Positions 17,353 through 25,705 of a stretch of DNA of 64,000 nucleotides are shown here, piece after piece (the stretch's first letter is position 1; every line of letters begins with the position of its first letter). The notes under the pieces were generated by a model. It worked only from the letters and a program-made list of their open reading frames with translations, had not been told where the DNA came from and searched no databases. Made by a program: the position numbers and the translations under genes. The stretch is taken from positions 496,001-560,000 of the forward strand of contig CBDCAA010000007.1 in NCBI GenBank assembly GCA_965213855.1. Reading direction: 5' to 3'. Origin of the DNA: JBBROS01 sp965213855. GTDB lineage: Bacteria; Pseudomonadota; Alphaproteobacteria; Acetobacterales; Acetobacteraceae.

Positions 17353-18943
17353 CGACACCTGGGGCGGAGGTCCGAGCCGCCGGATCACGCTTTGCCTCCC
17401 GGTCGCGCTGGCCTGCGTTGCGCTGTCAGGCTGCACGTTCGGCCCGGACTTCGAGAGCCCTAGCCCGTGGTCGCCGGTATCCTGGTTCAGCCGGCGGCCG
17501 CAGCCGCCGAAGCTCGCGAGCCTGCCCGTCGCCGAGCCGGTCGATCCCGACTGGTGGACCATCCTGAACGACCCGGCGCTGACCGCGCTGATGCGCCGCG
17601 TGGCGACCAGCAACCTCGATGTCCGGACAGCGGACGTCCGGCTGGCGGAGTCGCGTGCGCAGCGGGGCATCACGGCCGCCGACCAGTTCCCGCGGCTGAA
17701 CGGCAATGCCTCATACACCCGCGAGTATATCAGCCCCCGTGGCGTCGTCGGCCTGATCGGCGGCGGCGCGTCCAGCAGCAACGGCGCCGGCGGTTCGACA
17801 CAGACCAGCAGCAACGGCCTGGGCGGAACCCAGGGCGGCATCCCATCCGGCGCGTCCGGCGGCGGCGGGAGCGGCGGCGGCCGGGGCATCCCGTCGTTCA
17901 ACTTGTTCCAGTACGGGTTCGACTCGAGCTATGAGCTCGACCTCTGGGGCCGGGTGCGCCGCGAGGTCGAGAGCGCCGATGCGAGCCTCGACGCATCGGC
18001 GGACGCGCGCCGGCAGACGCTCGTCACGAGCCTGGCCGAGCTGGCGCGCGACTACGTGCAGCTGCGCGGCACGCAGGAGACGCTCCGCATCACCCGCGAG
18101 AACCTCGCCAGCGCCGAGCAGAGCGCGCATCTGAGCGAGGAACGCTTCCGCGGCGGGCTCGCGACCGACCTCGACGTCGCCAATGCGCGCGCGCAGGTCG
18201 AGAACACGGCCGCGCAGATCCCGCAGCAGGAGCAGCAGCAGGAGCAGGACATCAACGCCATCTCGCTCCTGCTCGGCGAGCCGCCGGGCGCGCTCTCGGC
18301 CGAGCTGCTGCCGCCCCGGCCGGTGCCGCCGGTGCCGCCCTCGGTCCCGGTGGGGGTGCCGTCCGAGCTGGTGCGGCGGCGGCCGGACATCCGCCAGGCA
18401 GAGGCCCAGCTCCATGCCGCGACCGCCGACATCGGCGAGGCAGAGGCCGAATTCTTTCCCAAGATCACGCTCTCGGGCAGCATCGCGATCCAGGCGGTGC
18501 GGTTCAAGGACCTGGGCAATTTCGGCGCCCGCACGTTCGGCATCGGACCGAGCCTGACGGTGCCGATCTTCGATGGCGGCCGCCTCCGCCGAACGCTCGA
18601 GCTGCGCCAGGCACAGCAGCAGGAAGCGGCCATCAAGTATCAGCAGACGGTGTTGTCGGCGTTCCACGACGTCGATAACGCGCTGATCGCATACCGTGCG
18701 GAGCAACAACGGCACGAGCGGCTCGCCGCCCAGGTGGTCCAGGCGCGGCAGGCGCTGAACCTGTCGCAGCAGCGCTTCCGCCAGGGCGTGTCCGACTTCC
18801 TCGAAGTGCTGACCGCACAGCGCACCGCGCTCAGCGCCGACCAGCAGCTCGCCGACAGCACGACCACGATCAGCACCAACCTCGTGCAGCTCTACAAGGC
18901 GCTCGGCGGCGGCTGGCAGAACTTTCCGCTCGCCCAGAACTGA
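17342..18943 (+). CDS. NodT/OprM-type outer membrane efflux lipoprotein
   Basis: TolC-like outer membrane factor that completes the tripartite pump, 533 aa from GTG 17342. A signal peptide ends in the lipobox LSGC with the lipidated Cys31. NodT-family blocks include DPDWWTILNDPAL, the paired coiled-coil repeats and RRRPDIRQAEAQLHAATADIG near residue 340. FFPKITLSGS and a C-terminal QQRFRQGVSDFLEVLTAQR are also present. A Gly/Ser/Asn-rich stretch of about 50 residues (roughly 138-185) is inserted before the first beta hairpin segment and is unusually low in complexity. It overlaps the EmrB-like gene by 11 nt. Confidence 0.93.
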   Translation: MAIDDTWGGGPSRRITLCLPVALACVALSGCTFGPDFESPSPWSPVSWFSRRPQPPKLASLPVAEPVDPDWWTILNDPALTALMRRVATSNLDVRTADVRLAESRAQRGITAADQFPRLNGNASYTREYISPRGVVGLIGGGASSSNGAGGSTQTSSNGLGGTQGGIPSGASGGGGSGGGRGIPSFNLFQYGFDSSYELDLWGRVRREVESADASLDASADARRQTLVTSLAELARDYVQLRGTQETLRITRENLASAEQSAHLSEERFRGGLATDLDVANARAQVENTAAQIPQQEQQQEQDINAISLLLGEPPGALSAELLPPRPVPPVPPSVPVGVPSELVRRRPDIRQAEAQLHAATADIGEAEAEFFPKITLSGSIAIQAVRFKDLGNFGARTFGIGPSLTVPIFDGGRLRRTLELRQAQQQEAAIKYQQTVLSAFHDVDNALIAYRAEQQRHERLAAQVVQARQALNLSQQRFRQGVSDFLEVLTAQRTALSADQQLADSTTTISTNLVQLYKALGGGWQNFPLAQN

Positions 18944-19041
18944 CCCGACAGGCTGCCCACCCTGACCCAGCGACGAAGGGATCCACACATCCGAGTTGTG
19001 CGAGAATTGACGCACAAACCCCGCCATGGTCCCGTCCACCT

Positions 19042-20082
19042 ATGGTCGCGACTCCGAACATCCTGCTGATCGCGTCCCCGCTCGAGGACGAGTACGTGGC
19101 CCGAATCCGCGCCTTGGCCCCGGAGCACCTGCAGGTGCTGCACGACCGCAGCCTGCTGCCGGCCCCTCGCTTCCCCGGCGACCACAAGGGTGGGCCGTTC
19201 CAGCGCACCCCGCAGCAGCAGGCGCGCTGGCAGGCCATGCTGACGCGCGCGAATATCCTGTTCGACCTGCCCGACCCGGCCGACCTGCCGTTCCTGTCTC
19301 GGCTGGCCTGGGTCCAGACCACGAGCACGGGCGTCGGGCCGGCGATCGCCCGGCTGGGCCTCGATCGCTCCGGGGTGCTGGTGACGACTGCGCGCGGGGT
19401 GCATGCCGGACCATTGGCGGAATGGGTGTTCATGGCGATCCTGAGCCACCTCCGCGGGCTCGACCACTTGAAGGCCGAGCAGGCCTATCGACGGTGGGAA
19501 CGCCATTCCGGCGAGGATTTGGCCGGGCGCACCCTGGTGCTGATCGGCGCCGGCGACCTGGCCCGCGGCTGCGCCCGGGTCGCCCGCGCGTTCGACATGC
19601 GCGTGGTGGCGGTCGCGCGTGAGCCGGCCCGCTCCCGCGCGCACGCCGCCTTGTTCGACGCCATCATTCCGGCCGGCGAGCTGCACGTCGCACTCGGCAT
19701 GGCCGACATCCTGGTGATGACGGCGCCGCATACGCCGCAGACCGAGGGCATGATGGATGAGGCGGCCTTCGCCGCGCTCAAGCCAGGGGCGATCTTCATC
19801 AACATCGGCCGTGGCCAGACCGTCGACCACGCCGCACTCATCCATGCGCTGGCGACGGGGCAGGTGGGGTTCGCTGCCTTGGACGTCACCGATCCGGAGC
19901 CGCTGCCGCCCGCTCACCCGCTCTGGAGCCTGCCCAATGTGCTCATCAGCCCGCACTCGGCCAGCACGGTACGCCGCGAGAACGGCCGGATCACGCAGAT
20001 CTTTACGCACAACCTGACGTGCTGGATCGAGGGCCGCCGGCAGGACATGCGGAACATCCTCGACACCCGCTTGATGTATTAG
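19042..20082 (+). CDS. D-2-hydroxyacid dehydrogenase, NAD-binding
   Basis: Member of the D-isomer-specific 2-hydroxyacid dehydrogenase family, 346 aa. The C-terminal NAD domain carries TLVLIGAGDLARG near 165, where the third conserved glycine is replaced by alanine, then MTAPHTPQTEGM and INIGRGQTVDH with the substrate-binding arginine. The catalytic Glu in DVTDPEPLP and the catalytic His in LISPHSAST are in place. The GVHAGPLAEWV block is typical of the subgroup whose substrates are mostly unassigned. It lies 98 nt after the efflux operon, with no clear promoter seen, and overlaps the convergent gene by 4 nt at the stop codons. Confidence 0.9.
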   Translation: MVATPNILLIASPLEDEYVARIRALAPEHLQVLHDRSLLPAPRFPGDHKGGPFQRTPQQQARWQAMLTRANILFDLPDPADLPFLSRLAWVQTTSTGVGPAIARLGLDRSGVLVTTARGVHAGPLAEWVFMAILSHLRGLDHLKAEQAYRRWERHSGEDLAGRTLVLIGAGDLARGCARVARAFDMRVVAVAREPARSRAHAALFDAIIPAGELHVALGMADILVMTAPHTPQTEGMMDEAAFAALKPGAIFINIGRGQTVDHAALIHALATGQVGFAALDVTDPEPLPPAHPLWSLPNVLISPHSASTVRRENGRITQIFTHNLTCWIEGRRQDMRNILDTRLMY

Positions 20083-20717
20083 GGCGATGCCCGATCGGCC
20101 GGCCGGAGCACCGGAGCGGTGGGCGCGGGGCGGGCCGACCGGACCAGCCGGCGCAGCAGGATCCGCGCGCGCCGCCGCACGTAGCGGAAGCGTTCCTCGG
20201 CCAGCACCGGCAGTTCGCGGCGCAATTGGGCAGAAACCGCCCGGCTCTGCTGGCGGACCAGCACGACCGCGCGCAGGTGGTCATAGATTTCGGCGCTGAG
20301 GTTGGGATCCGGCTCCGTCCCGGGCGCGTGTGCGTCCGCCAGCGCCTGGGATTGCGCGATCAGGGCGCGGACGCGGCTATAAAGCTCGATCACCTCGACC
20401 GCGGTGCGGACGGAGAACAGGCCGATGTTGCCCGAGTTGAAGCCGAACACGTTCAGGTCCGCGGTGCTCAGGCGCAGGCGCGGCAGCCGGGCTGCGCGCG
20501 TCTCGGCCGGCTCGTCGCCAAGCACGCCGTGATATTGGCGAAACACCCGCTGCAGCGACTTGATCTCGGAGAGGATCGCCAGGCCATACGTGCGGCGTGC
20601 GCGGTCGCGCTGGCGGCGGAAGTTCAGCACGGTGCTGACATAGCCCGTGACGACGCTGACTGCGGCCGAAAGCCCGATCGTGATCGGCGAGACGTCGTTC
20701 AGCATGCCCCCGCTCAT
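20079..20717 (-). CDS. Hypothetical membrane-anchored protein
   Basis: I do not recognise a family. The protein has 212 aa. An N-terminal hydrophobic helix lies at about residues 11-32 (TIGLSAAVSVVTGYVSTVLNF), followed immediately by a basic stop-transfer RRQRDRARR. A soluble, mostly helical and arginine-rich domain follows, with RLSTADLNVFGFNSGNIGLFS near the middle and a basic C-terminus (RYVRRRARILLRRLVRSARP). The pattern suggests a monotopic inner-membrane protein with a cytoplasmic domain. It is convergent with the hydroxyacid dehydrogenase and divergent from the exporter gene at 20872. Confidence 0.75.
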   Translation of the reverse strand: MSGGMLNDVSPITIGLSAAVSVVTGYVSTVLNFRRQRDRARRTYGLAILSEIKSLQRVFRQYHGVLGDEPAETRAARLPRLRLSTADLNVFGFNSGNIGLFSVRTAVEVIELYSRVRALIAQSQALADAHAPGTEPDPNLSAEIYDHLRAVVLVRQQSRAVSAQLRRELPVLAEERFRYVRRRARILLRRLVRSARPAPTAPVLRPADRASP

Positions 20718-20871
20718 GACGCGGCCGGAGGGTTGGTGCGGCTCATCCTGCTTGTCCGGTTGCCATGCCGGAGCCTATCGCGCCCTGCCGCACGCTGGAA
20801 TGACGTCGTGACATCATTGGCACGCCGAAGCAGGGGTTGACCGGCGGCATGACGCCCGGGGACCCCCGCCC

Positions 20872-23211
20872 GTGAACAGCTCGCGCGCTCGGCCGGCTTG
20901 GCGCGGGAGGTGGGTGGCGCTGGCCTTTGTAGCCGCGTTGGCCGTGCTGGCCGGCGTGCTGTCGGCCGTGCGGGTGCGGACGGACATGGCGGCGTTCTTG
21001 CCGGAGGGCCGCACGGCAGCGGCGCGGATGGTGCTGGACCAAGCCCGGAGCGGCATGGGAACAGGGGTTCTGCTGATCGGTGTCGAAGGAGCCGACACGG
21101 CGGCTTTGGCGCGCATCTCGGTGGCAATGGTGGCGCCGCTGCAGGCGTCAGGGCTGTTCGAGGTGGTCGCGGGTGGACCAGGGACGGGGGCTGAGCAGGC
21201 GTTCCTGTTCGAGCACCGATATGTCCTGAGCCCGGGGGTGACGGCGGACGCGTTCTCGGAGGCTGCTCTGCGGGCGGGGATGGAGGGGGTGCTGCGGCAG
21301 CTCCGGGGGTCGGCGGCGCCGCTGGCGGTCGAGTATGGCTTGGCGGACCCGAGCGGGGCGTTCCTGGCGCTGTTGCGGCAGTGGGGCCCGGCGCCGGTGC
21401 GGACGGTCGCGGGGGCATGGGTCTCGCCGGACGGAACACGGGCGCTGCTGCTGGCGCGGACGCGGGCGGGAGGGATGGACGTGCCGGCGCAGGAGGCGGC
21501 GCTGGCGGCGATCGAGGCGGCGTTCCGAGCGGCCGACGTGGGGACGGGCCTTGCAGCGGCGCGGCTGCTGGTGGCGGGGCCCGGGGCGTTCGCGCGGGAT
21601 GCGGCGCGCGCGATCCGCGCCGACGTGGAGCGGATCTCCGTGCTGTCGACCCTGCTGGTTGTGGCGCTGCTGTGGTGGCGGTTCCGGTCGCCGCTGGTGC
21701 TGGCGGCGATCGCGGCCCCGGTCGTGCTGAGCGTGGCGGTGGCGGCGTCGGTGGTCCAGGCCGTGTTCGGCAGCGTTCACGGCGTGGCGTTGGGGTTCGG
21801 GGCGACGATGCTGGGCGTTTCGGTCGACTATCCGGTGCTGATGATCGGGCACCGGAAACGGGGTGAGGCGGCGCAAGCGACACGGGCGCGGATCGGGCGG
21901 GCGTTCGTGCTGGCGGTGGCGTGCGCGGTGCTGGGCTTGCTGGCGATGGTCGCGTCCGGGTTCCCGGGGCTGGTGCAGCTGGGGGTGTTCGCCGGGGCCG
22001 GGTTGGCGAGTTGTGCCGTGCTGACCTGGGCGGTGCTGCCACGGCTGATCGTGCTGGCGGACCTGGCGCCGGTCGCGGCGGGTGACCCGGCATGGCTGCG
22101 ACGGGTGGAGGGTTGGCGGCGCTGGCGGGCGTGGGGGTTGGCGCCGGTGGTCGCGGCGGCCGGGCTGCTGGCCCTGCACGGGGTGGCGTGGGAGGGGGAT
22201 CTGCAGGCGCTGAGCCCGGTGCCGGCGGCGTCCGTGGCGCTGGACCGCGAGATGCGCGGGCAGTTGGGGGTGGGCGAGGCCGGGCAGGTCGTACTGGTGC
22301 CTGGCGTGGATGAGCAGGCGGTGCTGGAGGCGGAGGAGGCGCTGCTGCCGGCGCTGGACCAGCTGCAGGCGGGGGGAGCGCTGCGCGGGTTCGAGGCGGC
22401 CGCGCGGGTGCTGCCGAGCGTGCGGGTGCAGAAGACACGGCAGGCGGCGTTGCCGGGGCACGATGATCTGGCGCAGCGGGTCGCCGCCGCGCAGGCCGGG
22501 TTGCCGTTCAAGCCGCAGGCGTTCGGGCCGTTCGTGGCGGCGGTGGCGGCGGCGCGGGAGGCGGCTCCGCTGCGACCGGAGGACTTGGCCGGGTCGTTGC
22601 TCGGGGCGCGGCTGTCGCCGTTGCTGGTGCGGCGCGGGAGGGGTTGGGTTGGCACCGTCGTGCTGCAGGGTGTCGTCGATCCGGTGCGGGTGGCGGACGG
22701 GATCGCATCGGCTGCGGGGGCGACGGGGGCCGCGTTCGTCGACCTGCGGGCGGAGTTGGGCGCTGTATTGGCGGAGTACACCGGTCGGGGGTGGGCGTGG
22801 CTGGGCGTGAGCCTGGCTTTGGTCCTGGCCGTGCTCGCGTGGGGATTGCGCGATGCCCGGGTCTTCCGCGTGCTCGGGTCGCTGGCGGCGGCGGTGCTGG
22901 TGACGGTCGCGGGGCTGAGCGCCGCGGGGGTGCGGCTGTCGCTGATCCACCTGGTCGCGCTGCAACTGGTCGTCGGCGTGGGGCTGGATTACGCGCTGTT
23001 CTTCGCGCGCCGGCAGCTCGATGCCGAGGAGCGGGCGCGCACGCTGCGAACGCTGGTCACCTGCAACGGGATGACTTTGCTGACGTTCGGTCTGCTCGCG
23101 GGTTGTCAGACGCCGCTTCTGCGCGACATCGGGGTAACGGTCGCGGTGGGCGCGCTGCTCGCGATGGGATTTGCGTTCCTGTTCGCGGGCGAGCTGATCG
23201 AGGAGTCCTGA
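20872..23211 (+). CDS. MMPL/RND-family exporter of an aryl-polyene-like cassette
   Basis: Large transporter of 779 aa, GTG start. It has two repeats of one helix, a large periplasmic domain and a block of five helices. The first helix is VALAFVAALAVLAGVLSAV, followed by RVRTDMAAFLP, the canonical RND exporter opening. The conserved helix-4 block GVSVDYPVLMIGHRKR in the first half and GLDYALFFARRQ in the second carry the charged transport residues. This HAE3/MMPL type is the inner-membrane lipid exporter found in aryl polyene, flexirubin and similar clusters. A ketosynthase gene follows after 8 nt, which supports export of a lipid made by the next genes. Confidence 0.88.
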   Translation: MNSSRARPAWRGRWVALAFVAALAVLAGVLSAVRVRTDMAAFLPEGRTAAARMVLDQARSGMGTGVLLIGVEGADTAALARISVAMVAPLQASGLFEVVAGGPGTGAEQAFLFEHRYVLSPGVTADAFSEAALRAGMEGVLRQLRGSAAPLAVEYGLADPSGAFLALLRQWGPAPVRTVAGAWVSPDGTRALLLARTRAGGMDVPAQEAALAAIEAAFRAADVGTGLAAARLLVAGPGAFARDAARAIRADVERISVLSTLLVVALLWWRFRSPLVLAAIAAPVVLSVAVAASVVQAVFGSVHGVALGFGATMLGVSVDYPVLMIGHRKRGEAAQATRARIGRAFVLAVACAVLGLLAMVASGFPGLVQLGVFAGAGLASCAVLTWAVLPRLIVLADLAPVAAGDPAWLRRVEGWRRWRAWGLAPVVAAAGLLALHGVAWEGDLQALSPVPAASVALDREMRGQLGVGEAGQVVLVPGVDEQAVLEAEEALLPALDQLQAGGALRGFEAAARVLPSVRVQKTRQAALPGHDDLAQRVAAAQAGLPFKPQAFGPFVAAVAAAREAAPLRPEDLAGSLLGARLSPLLVRRGRGWVGTVVLQGVVDPVRVADGIASAAGATGAAFVDLRAELGAVLAEYTGRGWAWLGVSLALVLAVLAWGLRDARVFRVLGSLAAAVLVTVAGLSAAGVRLSLIHLVALQLVVGVGLDYALFFARRQLDAEERARTLRTLVTCNGMTLLTFGLLAGCQTPLLRDIGVTVAVGALLAMGFAFLFAGELIEES

Positions 23212-23219
23212 GGAACGAG

Positions 23220-24389
23220 ATGGCGCTGGTTCTGACGGCAATGACGGCGGTGAGCGCGCTCGGCGTTGGGGCGGCGGCGCACCGGCGGGCGCTGCTGGCG
23301 GAGGCGGGCGGACTGCGGCCGAACGACTTCGACCCGGCCGTGGGCGGATGGATCGGGCGGGTGGATGGCGTGGAGGCGCATGCGCTGCCGGCGCGCATGG
23401 CGAACTACGACTGCCGCAACAACCGCTTGGCAGACATGGCGCTGCAGGCCGACGAGTTCGACGCGGCGGTGGCCGCGGCAGTCGCGCGGTACGGGGCGGG
23501 ACGGATCGCGCTGGTGCTGGGGACGAGCACGAGCGGGGTGAACGCGGCCGAGGAGGCCTACCGCAAGCGGGGCGGCGACGGCGCACTGCCGAGCGGCTTC
23601 GACTACGCGCACACGCAGGACCTGTATTCGGTGGCCGGGTTCGTGCGGATGGCGCTGGGGCTGGGGGGGCCGGCGCTGGTGGTGTCGACGGCGTGCGCGA
23701 GCAGTTCGCGCTGCTTCATGGATGCGGCGCAGCTGATCCAGGCGGGCGTATGCGACGCGGCGGTGGTGGGCGGGGCGGACAGCCTGTGCCGGATGACGCT
23801 GCATGGGTTCGCCTCGTTGGAACTGTTGTCTCCGACGGCGACGCGGCCGTGTGCCGCCGACCGGAGCGGCATCTCGATCGGCGAGGCGGCGGGGTTCGCG
23901 CTGCTGGAACCGGCCGGCGAAGGGTTCGCGCTGCTCGGCGGGGGCGCCAGCAGCGACGGGTATCATATGTCGAGCCCGCATCCGGAGGGTGCTGGGGCAA
24001 TCGCCGCGATGCGGCAAGCGCTGGCCGCGGCTGGGCTCGAGCCGGGGGACGTGGACTGGGTGAAGCTGCATGGCACCGGGACGCGAGCCAACGACGCGAT
24101 GGAGGACCGGGCTGTGTGCGACGTGTTCGGGGACGCCACCGGGTGCAGCAGCACGAAGGGCTGGACGGGTCACACGCTGGGGGCATGCGGGATCCTGGAA
24201 GCCCTGGTGGTGCGGGAGTGCATGGCCGAAGGCGTGGTGCCCGGGTGCTTGGGGGTGGATGTGGCCGACCCTGCGTTCCGGTCGGACGTGGTGGTGGCGG
24301 AGCGGCGGCAGAGCGTGCGGCGGGTGCTGTGCAACGCGTTCGGGTTCGGCGGGATCAACTGCTCGCTGGTGTTCGGGATGGTGGGGTGA
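23220..24389 (+). CDS. Beta-ketoacyl-ACP synthase (KAS I/II type)
   Basis: Condensing enzyme of 389 aa that would elongate acyl-ACP with malonyl-ACP. The full catalytic triad is present: Cys159 in STACASSS, His284 in KLHGTGTRAND and His318 in GWTGHTLGACG, with Lys313 nearby. The C-terminal FGFGGINCS motif is intact. The ATG at 23220 follows the exporter stop by 8 nt with AGGAACGAG just upstream. The pairing with a truncated chain-length-factor-like protein downstream and an MMPL exporter upstream matches aryl-polyene-type type II synthases. No acyl carrier protein gene is in the neighbourhood. Confidence 0.92.
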   Translation: MALVLTAMTAVSALGVGAAAHRRALLAEAGGLRPNDFDPAVGGWIGRVDGVEAHALPARMANYDCRNNRLADMALQADEFDAAVAAAVARYGAGRIALVLGTSTSGVNAAEEAYRKRGGDGALPSGFDYAHTQDLYSVAGFVRMALGLGGPALVVSTACASSSRCFMDAAQLIQAGVCDAAVVGGADSLCRMTLHGFASLELLSPTATRPCAADRSGISIGEAAGFALLEPAGEGFALLGGGASSDGYHMSSPHPEGAGAIAAMRQALAAAGLEPGDVDWVKLHGTGTRANDAMEDRAVCDVFGDATGCSSTKGWTGHTLGACGILEALVVRECMAEGVVPGCLGVDVADPAFRSDVVVAERRQSVRRVLCNAFGFGGINCSLVFGMVG

Positions 24390-24417
24390 GGTTCGATCGA
24401 GCCGTAATCACCCCCGG

Positions 24418-24433
24418 CCCTTCCCTGGAAGGG
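24418..24433. repeat. Short hairpin between ketosynthase and chain-length-factor genes
   Basis: Arms CCCTTCC (24418-24424) and GGAAGGG (24427-24433) with a CT loop, preceded by CACCCCCGGC and followed by AGGGGAG. The 3' arm abuts the Shine-Dalgarno sequence of the next gene, so folding could hide the ribosome site. It is the same general style as the palindrome at 4084, without being the same sequence. Confidence 0.45.
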
Positions 24434-24445
24434 AGGGGAGACGGG

Positions 24446-25240
24446 GTGTTGCGAGCGTCGGTACTGGGCGTGTCGGTGTGGGGGCCAGGATTGGAGGGAT
24501 GGGCGGCGAGCCGGGCGGTCTTGGCCGGGTGTGCGGCCTATGTGGCGCAGGAGAGCGTGGTGCCGGCCCCGGGCATGCTCGGGGCGACCGAGCGGCGGCG
24601 GGCGGGGCCGGTGGTGCGCCTGGCGCTGACGGTGGCGGCGGCGGCGGCGGCCGCTTCGGGCCTGATGCCGGGCAGCTTGCGGCCGGTGTTCGGCAGCAGC
24701 AACGGGGACGGGGTGATCGTGGGCAGCATCCTCGATGCGCTGGCGCGCGGGGCGCCGGGCGAGCGGGTCGTGTCGCCGACGCAGTTCCACAACTCGGTGC
24801 ACAACGCGGCGGCGGGGTATTGGACGATCGCTCATGGCAGCCGGGAGCCGGCGACCTGCCTGGGGGCGCATGACTGGACCTGGGCAGCGAGCCTGTTGAC
24901 GGCGATGGCGGCGGTTGCGGGTGGGGGCGGGCCGGTGCTGCTGGTGTGCTACGATCACCCGCTGCCGGCGCCACTGGACGCGTTGCGCCCGACCGGGGCG
25001 GCGTTCGGGGCCGGGCTGGTTCTTGGCCCGATGGCGGCTGCGCCTGGGTTGGAGGTGTCGTGGCGCGCAGGCGCGGGGGTGCGTGCGCCGTTGCCGCCGG
25101 GGCTTGCGCGGCTGCGGGACATGAACGCCATCGCCGAGGCGCTGCCGCTCCTGGTGGCGCTCGCCCAAGCTGCAGGCGGGGAAAGCGTGCACGACGTTGC
25201 CTATTGCGACGGGCATTTGCGCGTATCCGTCCGGGCATGA
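24446..25240 (+). CDS. Ketosynthase-like chain-length-factor protein of aryl-polyene type
   Basis: A 264-aa protein matching the N-terminal-domain-only ketosynthase-like family found in aryl-polyene clusters. The family signature PTQFHNSVHNAAAGYWTIA lies at about residue 112, after PVFGSSNGDG, and DMNAIAEALPLL is near the C-terminus. The active-site region lacks a ketosynthase cysteine context (HDWTWAASLL instead), so it is expected to be a non-catalytic partner of the upstream ketosynthase. The start is taken as GTG 24446 with AGGGGAG at 24434-24440; TTG 24449 is possible. Its stop overlaps the next ATG (ATGA). Confidence 0.82.
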   Translation: MLRASVLGVSVWGPGLEGWAASRAVLAGCAAYVAQESVVPAPGMLGATERRRAGPVVRLALTVAAAAAAASGLMPGSLRPVFGSSNGDGVIVGSILDALARGAPGERVVSPTQFHNSVHNAAAGYWTIAHGSREPATCLGAHDWTWAASLLTAMAAVAGGGGPVLLVCYDHPLPAPLDALRPTGAAFGAGLVLGPMAAAPGLEVSWRAGAGVRAPLPPGLARLRDMNAIAEALPLLVALAQAAGGESVHDVAYCDGHLRVSVRA

Positions 25241-25647
25241 TCATCGGCGCACGCCTGGCGGCGATGTCGCGGCCCGGCACGGCCGTGCTGCTGGATGCGG
25301 TGGTCGCGTGGGACTATGGCTGGGTGCGGTGCCGGAGCCGGGCGCATCTGGCGCCGTACCCGTGTGGAAGCATACCGGGTGCGGATGCGGTGGAGTTCGG
25401 CATCCAGGCGGCAGCGCTGCATGGGGCGATGTTGGCGGGCGGCGTGGCGGCGCGCGGGGGCGTTCTGCGTCGCCTGACTGCGGTCATGGCCGGGCCGGCC
25501 CGTCTCGATGATCCGGCATTGGGAACGCTGGGGGTCGAGGCGGTGCTGGAGCGCCAGTTCGCCGGGGTGGCGTGGTATCGGCTGTCGGTGGCGGGAGCGG
25601 CCGGACGCCTGGTGGCGCGGGCGGTCGCGGAAATGGCGATCCCTTGA
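25237..25647 (+). CDS. Hot-dog fold 3-hydroxyacyl-ACP dehydratase-like protein lacking the catalytic histidine
   Basis: A 136-aa single hot-dog domain. The segment MSRPGTAVLLDAV (10-22) aligns with the LPHxxxMxLLDRV motif of FabZ/ApeP dehydratases, but the catalytic His is Arg12. The second catalytic position is kept: Glu53 in IPGADAVEFGIQAAALHG aligns with the IPAWVGIEYMAQ-type motif. Family membership is therefore clear while dehydratase activity is doubtful. It is coupled to the preceding gene by an ATGA overlap, and 58 nt separate it from the flavoprotein gene. It may be a structural subunit or a thioesterase-like variant; those alternatives are guesses. Confidence 0.78.
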   Translation: MIIGARLAAMSRPGTAVLLDAVVAWDYGWVRCRSRAHLAPYPCGSIPGADAVEFGIQAAALHGAMLAGGVAARGGVLRRLTAVMAGPARLDDPALGTLGVEAVLERQFAGVAWYRLSVAGAAGRLVARAVAEMAIP

Positions 25648-25705
25648 GCGATGGGCTTTCGCACGCAGGTTTGTATAGTGCGGTGCGGGGCGGAGGAGAG
25701 GCGTG

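Noticed and set aside
20714..22438. Long minus-strand open frame of 574 codons opposite the MMPL exporter
   Set aside because: It is almost only Pro, Ala and Arg, as expected of the antisense of a high-GC gene, and the plus strand encodes a clear transporter.
21148..23586. 812-codon minus-strand open frame
   Set aside because: Arg/Pro/His-rich composition and no recognisable motif; it is the reverse complement of the exporter and ketosynthase genes.
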